A DNA stretch of 64,000 bases from Astrothelium macrocarpum (GCA_021030915.1 JAGEMR010000119.1:27419-91418), one strand, 5' to 3'. Positions 10,367 to 23,300 are shown, counted from the stretch's first letter. The notes: generated from the letters alone by a model not told the origin. Made by a program: numbers and translations.

Positions 10367-11973
10367 ATGGCTCTTCAGTCCGCGCTTTTCCTCTCCTTTA
10401 TTCCAGGTATCTTCGGTCTGGTCCGTTCTGGCAATATAGGCCAAGTTCCTGCTCTGGGGTAAATTTCTCTGCCCACGTATCTTTCCGGGTTATGTTACTG
10501 ATATTTGGGAAAGATGGAATTCATGGAATGCATATGGTTGTGACGTGAGCGAGGAGAAGATAGTCCAAGCAGCCAATTATGTAGTGTCCCTTGGACTAAA
10601 AGACGCCGGCTACGAATACATCAACATCGACGATTGCTGGTCTGTAAAATCCGGAAGAAATGCTACGACGAATCAGATAATTCCGAATGCGACGACATTT
10701 CCAGGTAGATAGATCTGCTAATTGCTTTGACTCTCTGTACCTGACAAAAGTTTGGCAGATGGCATCTCGGGAACAGCCGACCAAGTCCATGCACTGGGGC
10801 TGAAAATAGGCATATACAGCAGTGCTGGAACCCAGACGTGAGCCTTCTTACTAGATGCATGGTCTGACTCGCTAACCAAAATGCAGATGTGCTGGATATC
10901 CCGCAAGCATTGGGTATGAAGATCTTGACGCATCTACGTTTGCTGGATGGGGAATCGATTGTGAGTTCTTTTCTTCGTGGCATCCTTCCTCTTCCGGTCC
11001 TCTATTGGAGCGCTTCTAACGAACATACAGATCTCAAGTACGACAACTGCAATGTCCCCTCAAACTGGACTGACGTATGCGTCTCGTAAGTCCTGTCAAA
11101 AAGCCGTCTCGGGTCATTCCAATTCTAACCTATCATACCAGCTGCGTTCCCGACGACTGGCCCGCCTCAGCTTCTAACAATGGCTCTTGCTCTGGCCAAC
11201 CCGACCTCTGTCCCGCCGGTTACAACTACAGCACCTCCAACACTTTCGGCCGCTACACACGCATGCGGGATGCGCTACTCGCTCAAAACCGCACAATCCT
11301 GTATTCCTTGTGCGACTGGGGCGATGCAGACGTCGAATCCTGGGGCAACGTGACAGGCAATTCTTGGCGGATGAGCAGCGACATCACGCCGACGTTCGAG
11401 CGCATCCTCGCCATTCTAAACGAAAACTCGTTTCAGATGGGCTCCACGGATTTCTGGGGCCATAATGATGCCGATATGCTGGAGATTGGGAATGGATTGT
11501 CAGAGGCCGAGTCGCGGTCGCATTTTGCGCTGTGGGCGGCGATGAAGAGTCCATTGATTATTGGCACGGATTTGAGCAATGCGTCGGCGTCGGATGTGGC
11601 AATCTTGAAGAATCCGTATTTGCTGGCGTTTAGTCAAGATCAGGAGGTGGGTAAGCCCGCGACGCCGTACAAGTGGGGTGTCAATCCGGACTATACATTC
11701 AATGTAAGTTTCCCGGCAGAGTACTGGAGTGGGGAGTCAAGCAATGGGACGTTGGTGTTGATTGGGAATTGGTTGAACGACAACGTGACCAAGGTCGCCA
11801 ACTATTCGGAGATTCCTGGATTGCAGGCCGGCGGAACTTACAACGTTGTGGATGCTTGGACAGATACGAGTATGGGCTGTGTGGCTGATGGTGTAACTGT
11901 TGATGTGGCCTCGAATGATACGGCAGCGTTCCTCATTCAGGAGGGCTGTGGATCAAACATTGAAAAGTGGTAG
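10367..11973 (+). CDS. GH27 alpha-galactosidase, secreted
   Basis: Six exons (10367-10458, 10514-10704, 10759-10837, 10887-10960, 11031-11085, 11142-11973) join in phase to 440 aa. The first 22 residues (MALQSALFLSFIPGIFGLVR then SG) form a signal peptide. GWNSWNAYGCDVSEEKI and YEYINIDDCW are the classic GH27 start of the TIM barrel. YLKYDNCN carries the nucleophile Asp, and DFWGHNDADMLEIGNG the acid/base Asp. A C-terminal antiparallel beta domain follows, with several NxT/S sites. The enzyme hydrolyses terminal alpha-1,6-galactose from melibiose, raffinose or galactomannan outside the cell. Length is typical for AglB/melibiase-like fungal enzymes without an extra carbohydrate-binding module. 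The gene looks intact. Confidence 0.93.
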
Positions 11974-12285
11974 GAATATAGGCAGTAGTTATCTTGAAAT
12001 TGTAAGCATTTAGAGAAAGAGGGACTCTTCTCAAAGGATACTGCAAAATTGGCCAAAAATTTTCGTCGTCTTTCAGGTTTGTGATCTGCTCAAGTAGCAA
12101 AATTGTTTGACAAGATATTTACAGGAAAGTTGCCAACATGGAGATGGAGTTCCATGTGCTGTCATGAAATATTGAAGTATTTACAAGAGAATCTGAACAT
12201 GGCCTAGGCTTGGTTTCTACTGCGATAGTCCAAATTTTTAATTCCCGCGCTCAAATTACGTTGGCAATATGCTGGGTATCCAAGT

Positions 12286-13191
12286 TCATGTAGTGATAGA
12301 AACGCTGTAGGCAGAGGTTGTGAATACTGCATTAGAACCACTAATAATGTGTTAATAGAATCTTCAGCAGTGAATGAAGTGATTGAGAATAGAAACTTAC
12401 GTGAAGGCCTCTGTGCCAGAGCTAATGCTGATGAGATATTGGCTCAAAGAGTAACCCTCGTTACTGTTCAAGAAGGTGAAGAATTGCTTGAGGTCACCAC
12501 TGAAGCTAGTTTGCTCACTGTCAGCAACGAAGCTGTAAACAGTGGTGTCACCGTTGGGTCCGCTGTAAAGTTTCCATGAAACACCATCGATGGTGGGGGT
12601 AGCAACAGGGCTGCCAGTAGAGGAGATGGGACCAGCACCACCAAGAGCAGCAAGCCAGATCATGATCTCATACTCAGCAGATCCACCTGCGGTGGAAGAG
12701 GTGAAAATGTCGTAAGAAACGTCGGCCACGATACTGCTACCCGTATAGGACCAATCCCAGCTGGATGGAATAGAAGACACGGAGCTAAGTTGATCTTTGC
12801 TTGTGATTTGTGCATCGGCATAACTCTTGACTTGTGAAGATCTTTGAGAGCCGTTAGCGACATTTATTCTTGTATTTATGCAGATAAGAGGCATAATACC
12901 CTCCAGACCACGACCATGTGGTGTCCCAGGCGATCGTGTTTCCTGAAACGCTATTGAGTGAAGAGCATTGAGAGCCTGTACCAGCACCCTCATTCCAGAG
13001 ATCCTGGCGTTCTTAGTAAGGGTCTTGCAGCATAATTTAGAAAAGCGGCAAACCTGGTAGAGTGTGTATGATCCAGTGGTAATGCTATCCCATTGACCAC
13101 ACTGAGAGGCACGCTTCTCGACGGTCGTTGTGGGTGCCGCAATGGCAAGAGTTGCGGCGGACGCCAAAGTGAGGAACGTGCTTGGCTGCAT
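12286..13191 (-). CDS. GH12 endoglucanase / xyloglucanase, secreted
   Basis: Four exons (13054-13191, 12900-13003, 12401-12841, 12286-12340) give 245 aa. The N terminus MQPSTFLTLASAATLAIAAP is a signal peptide, followed by a short propeptide ending in KR, a possible Kex2 site. The mature part begins CGQWDSITTGSYTLYQ and continues DLWNEGAGTGSQCSS after intron 1, as in fungal GH12. YEIMIWLAALGGAGPIS contains the nucleophile Glu; the acid/base Glu is in GTEAFTG, split by the last intron. The reading ends VFTTSAYSVSITT. GH12 enzymes cleave beta-1,4-glucan or xyloglucan in plant cell walls. The gene faces the alpha-galactosidase gene convergently. Length and key residues are complete, so it should be functional. 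Confidence 0.93.
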
Positions 13192-14442
13192 TATGAAATT
13201 GGGAGTGAACGAGTTTGTCTAGGGATTCAAAGAGAGTATATAAAGACTGATCCAAGAGAGGGCAAACCAACAATATGAAGGATGAGGTCTTAGAAAAGAG
13301 GCCGAAGAGAGGAATTTATGAGCAGAGATCGGAAAAATACTGGCCGGTTTCTTCTGAATATTCCAGGGAAGAACAGAAGAGAAGGTTACAGAGGATCGTC
13401 ATGGGATAGATTAAACAACCTACCTTTGAGGTCCAATTACTGGGACATCGCAGGGCTACACGATCGTCACGGGGTTCCCGTGCCATAGACTCAGGGTGGC
13501 GCTGGTGGAAATACAAAAGGATTCCCCGCAAAAACGTTTTTAGGGGAAACAATAGACCGGTCGGGTGTCAGCGTAGAAAGGCCACTAAGTACTCAAATCA
13601 ATTTCCGTCAATCGGAGTGTCAGCGGGTATAGATGAAACAAGGTGGCCCTGCGCCGGCTGTGATTAAGGCCAAAGTGGACCCATGACCTTCGCCGATGTT
13701 TTTGGCGTGTCTTGGTGCTGGTGCAAGGAGTCCTTGACTATCTCGCTTGTATAGGAGAATTCGCAAGCTGACATGGTCTCTGTACCTTGATCATTAACGT
13801 GTTCCACTGACAAAGAAATACCGCGTTGAAGGCTCATCTAGCTAGGTCCTTGTCGTAATGCGGTCAAGGCACCAATGCTCTCCATATGCTTCTCAAGCAG
13901 ATCACTAATAATGATAGATCATCTTATTACAGTAGAGAAGTGGTTTAACTCGCCGATGGCATCTAGATCTAGATGAGAACGCATTCAGGCATTAGAGGAG
14001 ATGAACCAAGACGAATGCATCAAGGATTGCCGAATCGTCGGTGCGAACCGACGGGAAACTTCTCGAACGACGCTTCGGATCACGTGGCTGTTAAGGACAA
14101 CTAGATGGCGAGAGGACGAGACTTAACTTGATTAGGTCCATTGCACAACTTCACATGTCACGTGCTATGAAGAGCATTATTTGTGCTCAAATTGTGCACC
14201 ATGCACACTTCAAGGATGCGGACCTGTGGCCAACAATACTGTCCCAGATCCGGTGATGGTCATCTCGAATGCCTACGTTGCTCACGTCCCAATGATCAAG
14301 TCACGCTCCTGACCTCGACGACGTCTTATCTGCAGCCTTTGCCGTGACCCTAATCTGGCTCTCTCCGTCCATTCTTTCTCTCACCCACGCTCGAGTTTAC
14401 GACCTTTGGTGACCGGGTCAGTGCGCAGCTCTTGAACCTACA
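13192..14442. other. Divergent promoter region between GH12 and ATG27
   Basis: 1.25 kb without a supported gene. It separates two divergently transcribed genes and should hold both promoters. Confidence 0.5.
14081..14164. promoter_or_regulatory. Two CACGTG palindromes upstream of ATG27
   Basis: CACGTG occurs at 14081-14086 and at 14159-14164, about 280-360 bp before the ATG27 start. This is the core recognised by bHLH regulators of the Cbf1/Pho4/SREBP type. Two hexamers within 85 bp may be chance; there is no other evidence of function. Confidence 0.25.
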
Positions 14443-15658
14443 ATGCGGCTTCTCCAAGCCGAGCTTGGACTCTTGAATCTCCTACTTCTTCCGAATGTCG
14501 TATCTTCTCTCACGCTAGACTGCGAACGGGTGTTAGTGGGCAAGCAGTTGTTCAATTTCAAATCGCTCGGGGGGCCTCATTCCGTCCATCACATTGAGGA
14601 TACACCTCCGTCGATAGAGAACACAACCTATACGATAGACTTGTGTTCTGGTCTTGCAAAAGTAAAGGGTATACCTGACGGAGATCAGTGTCATCATAAT
14701 GCTAGAGGTACGGCAACCACGCAAATTGACTATTCCACAGTCGATTCCCTTTTGGCTTGTTGCTAACGAACGGCTAAACAGCATGTGCCATCAAATACGT
14801 CCACAATACTATAGACAACAGCACAAAAATTGAACAGGCTATACCAATCGCGGGAGAATTCGATACAAAATTACCACTGCATCTTGATCCGACATTAACG
14901 CGGTTGAAGGAGTCGGACTCGCATTCTGATGCTGGGAAGGAGGGTGTAAGGATTGGGTTGAATGGTGGCAGGTATCCCATTGATGATCGCAAGGGCAAAA
15001 AGCAAAAAGTTTTCATTGAGATGCTATGCGATCGTGACAGAACTGGACTTGAAGGTGTCCCTGGGGACGGGCGTGTGCCGTTGGATGACACGGATCCCAA
15101 ATTTGCTTCACGAGGATATAGCGAGGATGACGGTGGAGATGAGGATGATGGCTCGGATGACGGAAATGACGACGGCGGTGATGGTGACGAAGACGGTGAA
15201 GACGACAACGACGCCAGCTTGCGATTCATCAGCTATGGAGATGAAGAGAGTGGCTCGGGGATGATGGGTGTGCTGCGGCTGGAATGGCGGACCAAATGGG
15301 CTTGCGAAGGCATGGCCGATAAAGGGGGCGATGACGATGACGTCGATAACGGAGACGAGAAGAACAAGCATTGGGGCATCTTTACCTGGTTCATCATCAT
15401 GTGGGTCTCCGACTTTCTCCATAACGGATACGTGATGAATATACGAGCTGACTAAATCGCAGATTGTTCCTCGCAGTTGCTGCGTACCTGATTTTCGGAT
15501 CCTGGCTCAATTACAATCGATACGGTGCTCGAGGATGGGATCTCCTCCCGCATGGAGATACCATTCGTGATATTCCATACATATTAAAAGATTGGGGAAG
15601 GAGAGCTGTGAGTGCAGTACAAGGACCTGGATCTAGAGGTGGATATAGCGCTGTATGA
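14443..15658 (+). CDS. atg27: Autophagy-related membrane protein Atg27
   Basis: Three exons (14443-14707, 14782-15400, 15463-15658) give 359 aa. A signal peptide (MRLLQAELGLLNLLLLPNVV) precedes a lumenal mannose-6-phosphate-receptor-like domain beginning LDCERVLVGKQLFNFKSLGG and TTYTIDLC, typical of Atg27. One membrane segment (IFTWFIIM joined across intron 2 to LFLAVAAYLIFGSWLNY) is followed by a short cytosolic tail, GARGWDLLPHGD onward. The protein ends in YSAV, the tyrosine sorting signal that in yeast Atg27 is needed for retrieval and for Atg9 trafficking. The lumenal domain carries an Asp/Gly-rich acidic insertion (about residues 200-230) and a second acidic patch near 275. It acts in Atg9 vesicle supply between Golgi, endosome and vacuole. 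Confidence 0.93.
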
Positions 15659-17279
15659 GACAATTGTGCCTATTTGTAAAATACTCCTACAACTTCACCT
15701 GTAACGTTGCATTCACTGCATCTGCGTTAGGCGTTTTGTTTTTGTCACGGTTCTCTTACCCAAATTGGTCGACTCTAATTGTCTTTTGCCACTCCTATGC
15801 GGCTGCAATTCAACAGAAGACTAGGGTCAAATCAGAAAGTTGAACCTTGGATCGTCGATTTTAAATTTAGGAAAATGCTTTATAGGCCAAACTGTCAAAG
15901 GAGCCGGGATATATTTGTTTTGAGCTAGGTAGACACATCCGGTCTCTCGTAAGAAAACTAAGAGCCGACAGTAGCGGATCAACTAGGTATCCACGTTGAG
16001 GTGAATCATCCGCACCCGCGACATAAGCAATAATTCCTACATCTACCATGTGTTTCGAGACACGCGCTACGCATTTTTTGGTGTATGTTAGTATACCGGG
16101 CTGTGCAATTGCCTTCCTTTAATTCCAATTCTTTTGCAAGAAGCTTTCTCTAATTTTGGATCTAGTGGCTCAATTCTGATGATTAACTCCACCAGGAATC
16201 GTTAACAAGGATTATTAATGCCATTATCTAAATGGCCATCGTGGTTCTAAGCCTATTTTGAGCAAGGTTGTAGCGCAGCGGGCCAAATATTGGCCTTTTC
16301 TTAGGTAGGTTCTCAGATATTCGTCAGTTCTGACGTTACTAACACGGAATGCGGCCGAACATCATCCTACTCAATGTCTCAGTATCTCTAAAGATAAGGA
16401 ACAAATCAGCGTCTGGCGTGCCAATTTCGTCTGTAATTTCAACCAATAGGGTGTTGTTGGTCTAGTAGACCGACTACCACAAGCCACATTATGATGCAAT
16501 CGGTACTGACTAAGCCAGAGAGAAGCCCATCTAGATGAGGCTGTTATGCGTGGTTAGTTATCTGCTTACCATTCCAGATCAAGTACTTGCCACCTACCTT
16601 ACTTATAACAAGCAGGTTAGATCGGCTAGCTTCGGTTAGAGTTGGGGGCGCAATCGACGAGCCTCAGGAACGCGTGCTCCACCAAGCGCCGGTCACCATC
16701 TGCACCTAAACATTTTGAAGCAACCACCTCAGTTGAAGCTGGTCGCATTTCTCCGAAATTCGACAGCTTCCCCGACAGCTTGGCAGATTTCAATCAGATC
16801 TGCGCTGAGTCATGAAGCAGCGAACACACGCGAAGCAGAGGGTAATTGCTTGTGCTACCACCCTACTGGTGATAGTAAAAGTCAGCTCATGTCATAATGA
16901 CTATTGTTCCACTGCGGCCTTTTTGAGGCTCGTGAGTCAACCGGGAGGAATTGCTCATACGAGATTTGTCAATGTATAAATGAGAGCAATGGATCGTGAA
17001 ATCTCATCTCAAGCATCTTTCACTATCTCCTTCTGACCGTTACTCATATACATCAAAGTATTTTTTTCCCATATATTCCAGTCAATTCTCATTCACGACG
17101 AGTACTGGCGTGCAAGACTTTGTAGGACAACGAAATAGGTCATTGATACGCCAACCAACTTACCAATTCGCCTTCACAAAGTACTACCGGAAGAAAATCC
17201 AAAATTTGGTGAAAGGGGTCAACACTATTGAAAACAAAACGTGCGTAGAGTCTGTTGTTTACGCTGCAGAAGGAAGTTA
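15659..17279. other. Intergenic, no supported gene
   Basis: 1.6 kb with only short frames. The longest, about 16996-17280, has no recognisable content and overlaps the putative leader of the next gene. Confidence 0.45.
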
Positions 17280-17747
17280 ATGGGTGACGAAGAAAGAAGA
17301 CGACAATATCAAGAATATTACCGGCAACTCTACCAATCGCAGCAAACCTCACAGGCGGGCAGCAGTTCTGAGAACAATATGCAATCTTCTGGGGCACAAG
17401 GTCAGCAATACTACGGCCAATCTACTCAATCGGGGAGCAATCGAGGTCAACAGCAAATCATCAACCCACATCCACTCCCATATGTGCCATTCCCATATCC
17501 TCTTCCGGCGCAAAATGTCTTGAATCAAAATCAGACGGCGGCTTCTTCGGCGGCTGGTCATTCGTACGCGTATACATCCACATCCGGAACGACGTCTTCC
17601 GGGCAGACGTCGTCGTCCTCGTCGTCATACTACGCCGCTGCTGCGGGTCAGAGTGCTCAGGGCAGTGCAAGTCGAGGCCAACAGCAACGCCAGGGCTGGG
17701 GCGGTGGAACACGTGGTGGGAACGGGGGCGGAAGCTCAAGGCCGTGA
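17280..17747 (+). CDS. Gln/Ser/Gly-rich low-complexity protein
   Basis: A frame of 155 aa is open from the ATG at 17280; an in-frame upstream start at 17241 would add a Cys/Arg-rich peptide that looks non-coding. The product begins MGDEERRRQYQEYYRQLYQS, a short charged helical head. The rest is prion-like low-complexity sequence: Gln/Ser/Tyr-rich, then a Pro-rich segment (NPHPLPYVPFPYPLP), long Ser/Thr/Ala runs and a Gly-rich RGG-like end (GWGGGTRGGNGGG). I recognise no family. Composition suggests an intrinsically disordered, possibly RNA-associated protein. A chance frame is possible, though the consistent amino-acid bias over the whole length argues for coding. Confidence 0.5.
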   Translation: MGDEERRRQYQEYYRQLYQSQQTSQAGSSSENNMQSSGAQGQQYYGQSTQSGSNRGQQQIINPHPLPYVPFPYPLPAQNVLNQNQTAASSAAGHSYAYTSTSGTTSSGQTSSSSSSYYAAAAGQSAQGSASRGQQQRQGWGGGTRGGNGGGSSRP

Positions 17748-18290
17748 TATGCAGGAACTTTCCACGGGCACTCCGAAGGTGCGGTACGCTAAGCAATTGA
17801 ATGACCTTCCTGTTCAGTTAACCTTTTCCTCAAGGATACTGACACCTGAACGTTGGTGGTTCAGCTGGGTCTCGGGGTGTGTCAGCCATGGCGTTTCCTT
17901 AGATTCCTTCATGACCGGTACCAGTTTCCGTTCCATTTTGACGATGCTTTAGAGGCGTTGGTTGGAATAGTGCCATATACTAGATAGATCAGCAATCAGC
18001 TACCTTTAACCTGAACCAGTTATATTGTCAAAATCTTGGTGCATGTTACACGTAAAGGCTGGTGTGGTCAGTAGAGGTACTTTTGAAATTCTCGGGGCGG
18101 GGCGGATCGGGCTTTGTTCCGTACATGGTTAGTTAGCTCGGCTTTCCGATCTTGTTGCTCCCCTGCACGGTCGTAAACAGAGAAGACCAAAGAAAATCAG
18201 AGGTACCTCTGCCAACGCAGCAGCTTGCTTTGGTTGCAACACTTATCAGCCGCAAAGCATTCAATCACCGCATTGTGCATTGCCAACAAG
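17748..18290. other. Intergenic, no supported gene
   Basis: About 540 bp, probably the 3' region of the low-complexity gene and the promoter of the sterol isomerase gene. Confidence 0.4.
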
Positions 18291-19216
18291 ATGGAAAGCT
18301 TTGATTCTTCGGGATTGTCCAGTAAGAGTAGTGTAGGTCATCCTTACTACCCAGTCGACGCAGTAATCTCAGGATTTCTGCAAAATGAATGGTCAGTCCT
18401 TGCACTGCTGGCAACCTTTGCATCTGCATGCACAATCACCTTTTCCGTGACATCAATACTACTCAAAATATTTCGACCAAATACTTCGAAGCACGAGCTG
18501 CTTACTGTCCTGTGGTTTGTTCTTTGTAGGTTCAATGTAGTGTCAGACTGCATATCGCCTGCTGACAAAGTTAGGCGGCAGTATTCATTTATTCTTTGAA
18601 GGTGAGTCCTAAGCGATCTACCTTACGCTTTGACTGATTGTGTAATCTGTTGTAGGCTTTTTCGTCGTGAACCACAAAGGCCTTGCGAGCTCTCAACACC
18701 CAATCGGTCAGATGTGGAAGGAATACGCATTGTCTGATTCTCGTTATCTGACTGGTGATGTCTTTGTCCTATGCGTCGAAGCGATGACAGTGGTATTAAA
18801 ATTTCCTTCTCGACTCCAAAACCGATTAATAATCAAAAACGCGCAAATATAGATCAGTTGGGGTCCACTCTCATTTACAGTAGCTGCTATGATTGCAACA
18901 GACCATCCTTTAAGGCATCCTTTACAGGCGCTTGTATCCCTCGGCCAGATCTATGGAGATATCCTATACTATGCAACGAGCTTGTACGATCTGTTCTTCA
19001 ACCAGATATCGCATTCGAGACCAGAGGCATTTTATTTCTGGGTCTATTACTTTCTCATGAATTTTTTCTGGATTATTATCCCTGCAGGTAAGCAAATGAT
19101 CGAGGATGTGAGAGCAATGACTGAACCGCACAGTGCTCCTATATAACAGCATAGCGGCGAGCAGAAAGGCTTTTGAGGTGGTACAGAACTTGGAATCGGT
19201 GAAGAAAGACATATGA
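18291..19216 (+). CDS. Emopamil-binding-protein family sterol Delta8-Delta7 isomerase
   Basis: Five exons (18291-18525, 18575-18601, 18656-18792, 18853-19087, 19134-19216) join in phase to 238 aa. It matches the EBP family: HPYYPVDAVISGF near the N terminus, then GSIHLFFEGFFVVNH (encoded partly by a 27-nt exon), GQMWKEYALSDSRYLTGD, VEAMTV with SWGPLSF across an intron, and HPLRHPLQALVSLGQIYGD then ILYYATS. EBP enzymes are ER membrane proteins of four to five helices; in metazoans and plants they shift the sterol Delta8 double bond to Delta7. Fungal ergosterol synthesis normally uses the unrelated Erg2, so the role of EBP-like proteins in ascomycetes is uncertain. The conserved His, Glu and Trp positions I can see are intact. 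Confidence 0.9.
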
Positions 19217-20313
19217 AGTTCCGAAAAAGGCCCTCTTTGCAAATGTACCCTGGAAGAGAAGAGGACTTGCACTTGATGTTACTTGATACGGCTTGATACC
19301 TGCATAAAGCATCTGATATTTACCGTTATAGAGTCATAGAGACAGGCGAAAATGGCAAATAGATGGACAATCGAACTAGACATTGGCATGCTAGATACTT
19401 TTCGTGGCATAATTTAATCGACTAGTCATTAAATATTTCCACGACACGCGGATTTGGATGCACGTCGATTGCCTAAGGTGGCGTTGAGATGGTCACAATG
19501 GATATGGCTGAGATAATCCTCCATATTGAACAAAAAACAACCAAGACCCGACTGTTTCACACAGTCTTTGAGCCGTTTTTAAGTACTGGTGTCACGATCT
19601 TCAGACGCGCATACAATTACTTTGTCTCGCGGGAAGCGAGCGGGTCCTTGCAGGGTAGACAAGATCGGAACCAATCGACATGAGCGTAGCAAGGGTGACG
19701 ATGCCTATTGCGAATGAGATGGTGAGGATCTCCCGATTGGGCTACGGGGATGGACGACGGCACAGCGCTAGAGAGCTGATCCCTGCAAAGCTGACACCCG
19801 GTTTCCGCATCTTGCCCGCTACCTCACTTCTATCCTGCCAACGTAAACAAACCACAAACCTCCCACGACTGCGCCTGGACGACATCTCCGTGCTTCGTAC
19901 CGCTGTCATCCGAGACCCGCCAACCTACTCGAATCTCGGTTCAGCTCAGACGATCCAAAAAAAAAAAAAAAAGGAGACCTCGATCAATTCGGCGAGTTGG
20001 TTGACACTGACCAAAGTACTTTCGCTGCACGCTGGATCCACCAAGCTCAATCCGCCCACGCATGCTGACGCTGCCAACACTGCAACTTGTACTATCAACG
20101 ACGTACACTCGATTGTGTCTCATACCGTCTTCATGGTCTCAATTACAAACTTGTACAGCGTTATGCATCGGTGGTCATAATTATTACGGTTGCTAGGGCT
20201 TGATGAAGCTGGTTGGAAGGTTAGTTTTCTGCTTTCTGCTTAGCTATGGACTGTGATGCACAGAATGGTGTTTTATAGATGATCCCTAATAACCATGGCT
20301 ATAGTAATTTCCA
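19217..20313. other. Long 5' region of the DH-domain gene
   Basis: 1.1 kb with no supported gene. A 166-codon frame at 19680-20180 includes a 16-base A run (19957-19972) that produces a Lys repeat; I treat it as chance. The region probably carries the promoter and leader of the large gene that follows. Confidence 0.45.
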
Positions 20314-23300
20314 ATGCCGCGATCGCCGGCTACGCCGCATTCCCGCCGTCCATCCGAGAAGCGTAGTTCAGAGAGCACACCTACAAAAGAAAAACCTCAA
20401 GCCGTTACTCGTGATGCCGACTTGGGGACTCATGTTGGAAACTCGAATGCTCCAACCGTTCGACAAAAGATTCTTAAATGGCAAGTTCAAGGTGGAGGAG
20501 TCGTTCCGGTAGATGACAAGACCAGCTCAGACAATGCTGCACAAGACGCAAGTTCCACGCCAAAGTCCAATACAAGCACTCCGCCAGTCGAGCCTGTTCT
20601 TGAAACTTCAAAACCAGTTCCAGATTCCCCTCAGAGTCCGAAAACTGAGGGCAAAGATTCAGCAAAGGGACGGAAAATCACCCACAATGAATTAAGCCCT
20701 GACATTAAAGTCGCAAGTGCGCCTAGGAAACGTGTTGTGAGTGATGGTCACTGGGTCAGACATAAGGGTTCATCGCGTATCGTAATAGTAGCTGGGTCCA
20801 CCTCAAAACAAGCGTCACCAAAGACCAAACAATCGGTTGAGCAAATAGAATCCAAAATAGCCAAGGAACAAACTCCTTCGACCTCACCGGCCGCATCGAC
20901 AAAGCGGCGGCCCTCGAAGTCAACGCTTGACGAAGAAGGTATCAGGAAGCATCATTCGCCTCGTGCGGCCAATCACGAGCGGAGAAAGACGAGGTCTACA
21001 GAGCACCGACGGAGGCGTACTTCTTATGGCAAGGAAAGCAGATCTAGCTCACAGGGTTCTGCAAGCTCTCATTCCACACCTTTCCGGATAGCAAGTAAGG
21101 ACTCGACAAGAAAAGGCAATCCATTAGTATCCGAGGCTCGCTCACACGATGACGAACCGGATAAACTCCCACCCCAGATTTCACAGAAACCAAGCGAACG
21201 ACGGCGCGAAAAATCACGAGAGCCTGAGAACAAAATTACGACGCTCAAGAAAAAACCACCTGCGGATAAAGACCAGCACATAGATCCCTTGCAAAAAGAG
21301 GATGCTCCCGCTCCTGCTTTTAGTAATCGCATTGAAGCATGGCTAACTGGCACTTCTGATCCCTTTATTGATGATGAGGAATCGACCTCAAGATCTCCGA
21401 CTAAACACCACTCCAAAAGACGACATAAATCACGGAAGCATCGAGCCGAGATCGATGAAAGCAGGAATTCAGACGAAGAACGTAGATCACAAGGCAGCTA
21501 CGAGATCAACGATCTCACAATCCTCGAAGAGTCCAGAACTCAGAACAATGCATCCGATGAGAGCTCCTCTCAACCAGGACTGAAGCGGAGTGGGGCAAAA
21601 CGCAATTTGCAATCTCCAACTCGACAGCGGAGAAAAACAAGGTCTAAGGAGGAGGGAGAGCCACTGGACGAAGACACTATGACAGTTGCCCCCTCGTCTA
21701 TAGATCCCTCGGCTGAGGAGGCCTGGGAGGATCTCCCTGCGAAGCAACCGTACCTTTCCAGAAGACAATTCCCAACTACTGGTAAACGCCTCTCGACAAT
21801 TGCATCGGTAGAAACTTTTAATACTCGTCGCCACCATGTCGCGCCTCCCTCAGTGTCAGAGACATCGGAAAATACCGCCAAACCACCTACTGCACAGGGT
21901 GCTGTTCCGTCAGAAGATGGAGATGCATTCGATCCGAACTCCCTCTCGGGGACCAAAGGCAGAGATACAAGTCTGAAGCGCAAATTGACAACTCATGCAG
22001 ATCTCATCTCTGTTTTATCCCTGCCAAATGCTGGAAGTAAGAGTATTATGTCTGCTCGTAGTATCCGAACTAACCGCAGTCGTCTTTCCACCGCTACTAT
22101 TAATGATCTCATGAAGGAGCTCGAAACGGATGAGACCAAGTATATGCGGGAACTAACAACTCTTGCTGATGGCGTGATACCCGTTCTTCTCAAATGTGTA
22201 CTCTCAAAGTCTGACTCGGCATTGGCGGCAGGCCTCTTCAGCCGAGCTGGTTCTGCACATGATTTCAACGTTACAAAGCCAATTGTTGACATGGGTATCG
22301 CGCTGGAACGGCTCAAATCGACACACAAGCGCATCCCTCTACAAAATCCAGAGCTGCTTTTATTTTGGGCCCAAGGGGCGCAAAGGGTCTATGCAGACTA
22401 TCTCAAAGCTTGGAGACTAGGTTTTCAGGACGTTGTTGTGAACCTGGCGCCTGCTACCGAAGAAGACTCTGACGCAAAGAAGACGAATGGTCAGAGTGGA
22501 AATTGGGAAGAGGGTCTTCCTCGCAATGACGAAGGGTACGTAATCAATGGTGATGGTGAAAGGGTTGATGTTGCTTTTCTACTCAAACGACCGTTGGTGA
22601 GGTTAAAGTACTTGGCCAAGACTTTCAAGGTAAGCAGTCTTCGCTCTTTGATGGAATGGGTCTATTTCTGACACGACTAGGGAATCAATATTGTCAAACC
22701 ATCTCAGCAGGCAGAAGAACTGGCTACAAAATACGAAAGTCTCGTAATTGAAGCACGTAAACGGTCGAACGAGGAACAAGCGAGATTGGAGGATGAGGCT
22801 GCTGCAAGCATCGACCCTACACGTGCTCGCGATCCAAAGACTCTGGCTCCCTTGGTCGGCGTCTCCATAGATGCAACACGATGTGTGACTGCACGTGATT
22901 ATTTTGATATGAATCTAAGGCATTCAAGCGGACAATTACTTGACTGCAAAATCGAGATATTGATCAGAGATGATGCTCCTGGTCGAGGCAATTCCGGAGA
23001 TGTCCTTATCTGCGAGGTTTCTTCGACTGGACGCTGGCTACTATTTCCACCAATTGACTATAGCCGCATTTCCGCACGCAATGGAGACTCACAGGGTGAA
23101 ATTGTGGTAATGATTAGGGGCATGCATACTGGAGGTCAAGAATGGCAAGAATTGATGTCACTCATGTCGCAAGATGAAGAAACCGGTTTCGAATGGGTTC
23201 AAATGCTTGGTCTGCAACCTATACCGCCGGATTTGCATGAGAAAAGGATATTCCAATCCAAAGAAGACCATTCTTCACATGGTCCAGCGCCACTTCTCGG

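Noticed and set aside
14035..14062. T-arm-like hairpin (gtcgg-ttcgca-ccgac on the minus strand) suggesting a tRNA
   Set aside because: The loop does not fit TTCRANN, and no D-arm, anticodon arm or acceptor stem can be built around it.
19680..20180. 166-codon frame upstream of the DH-domain gene
   Set aside because: It reads through a 16-A run as poly-Lys and has no recognisable content; more likely leader or promoter DNA.
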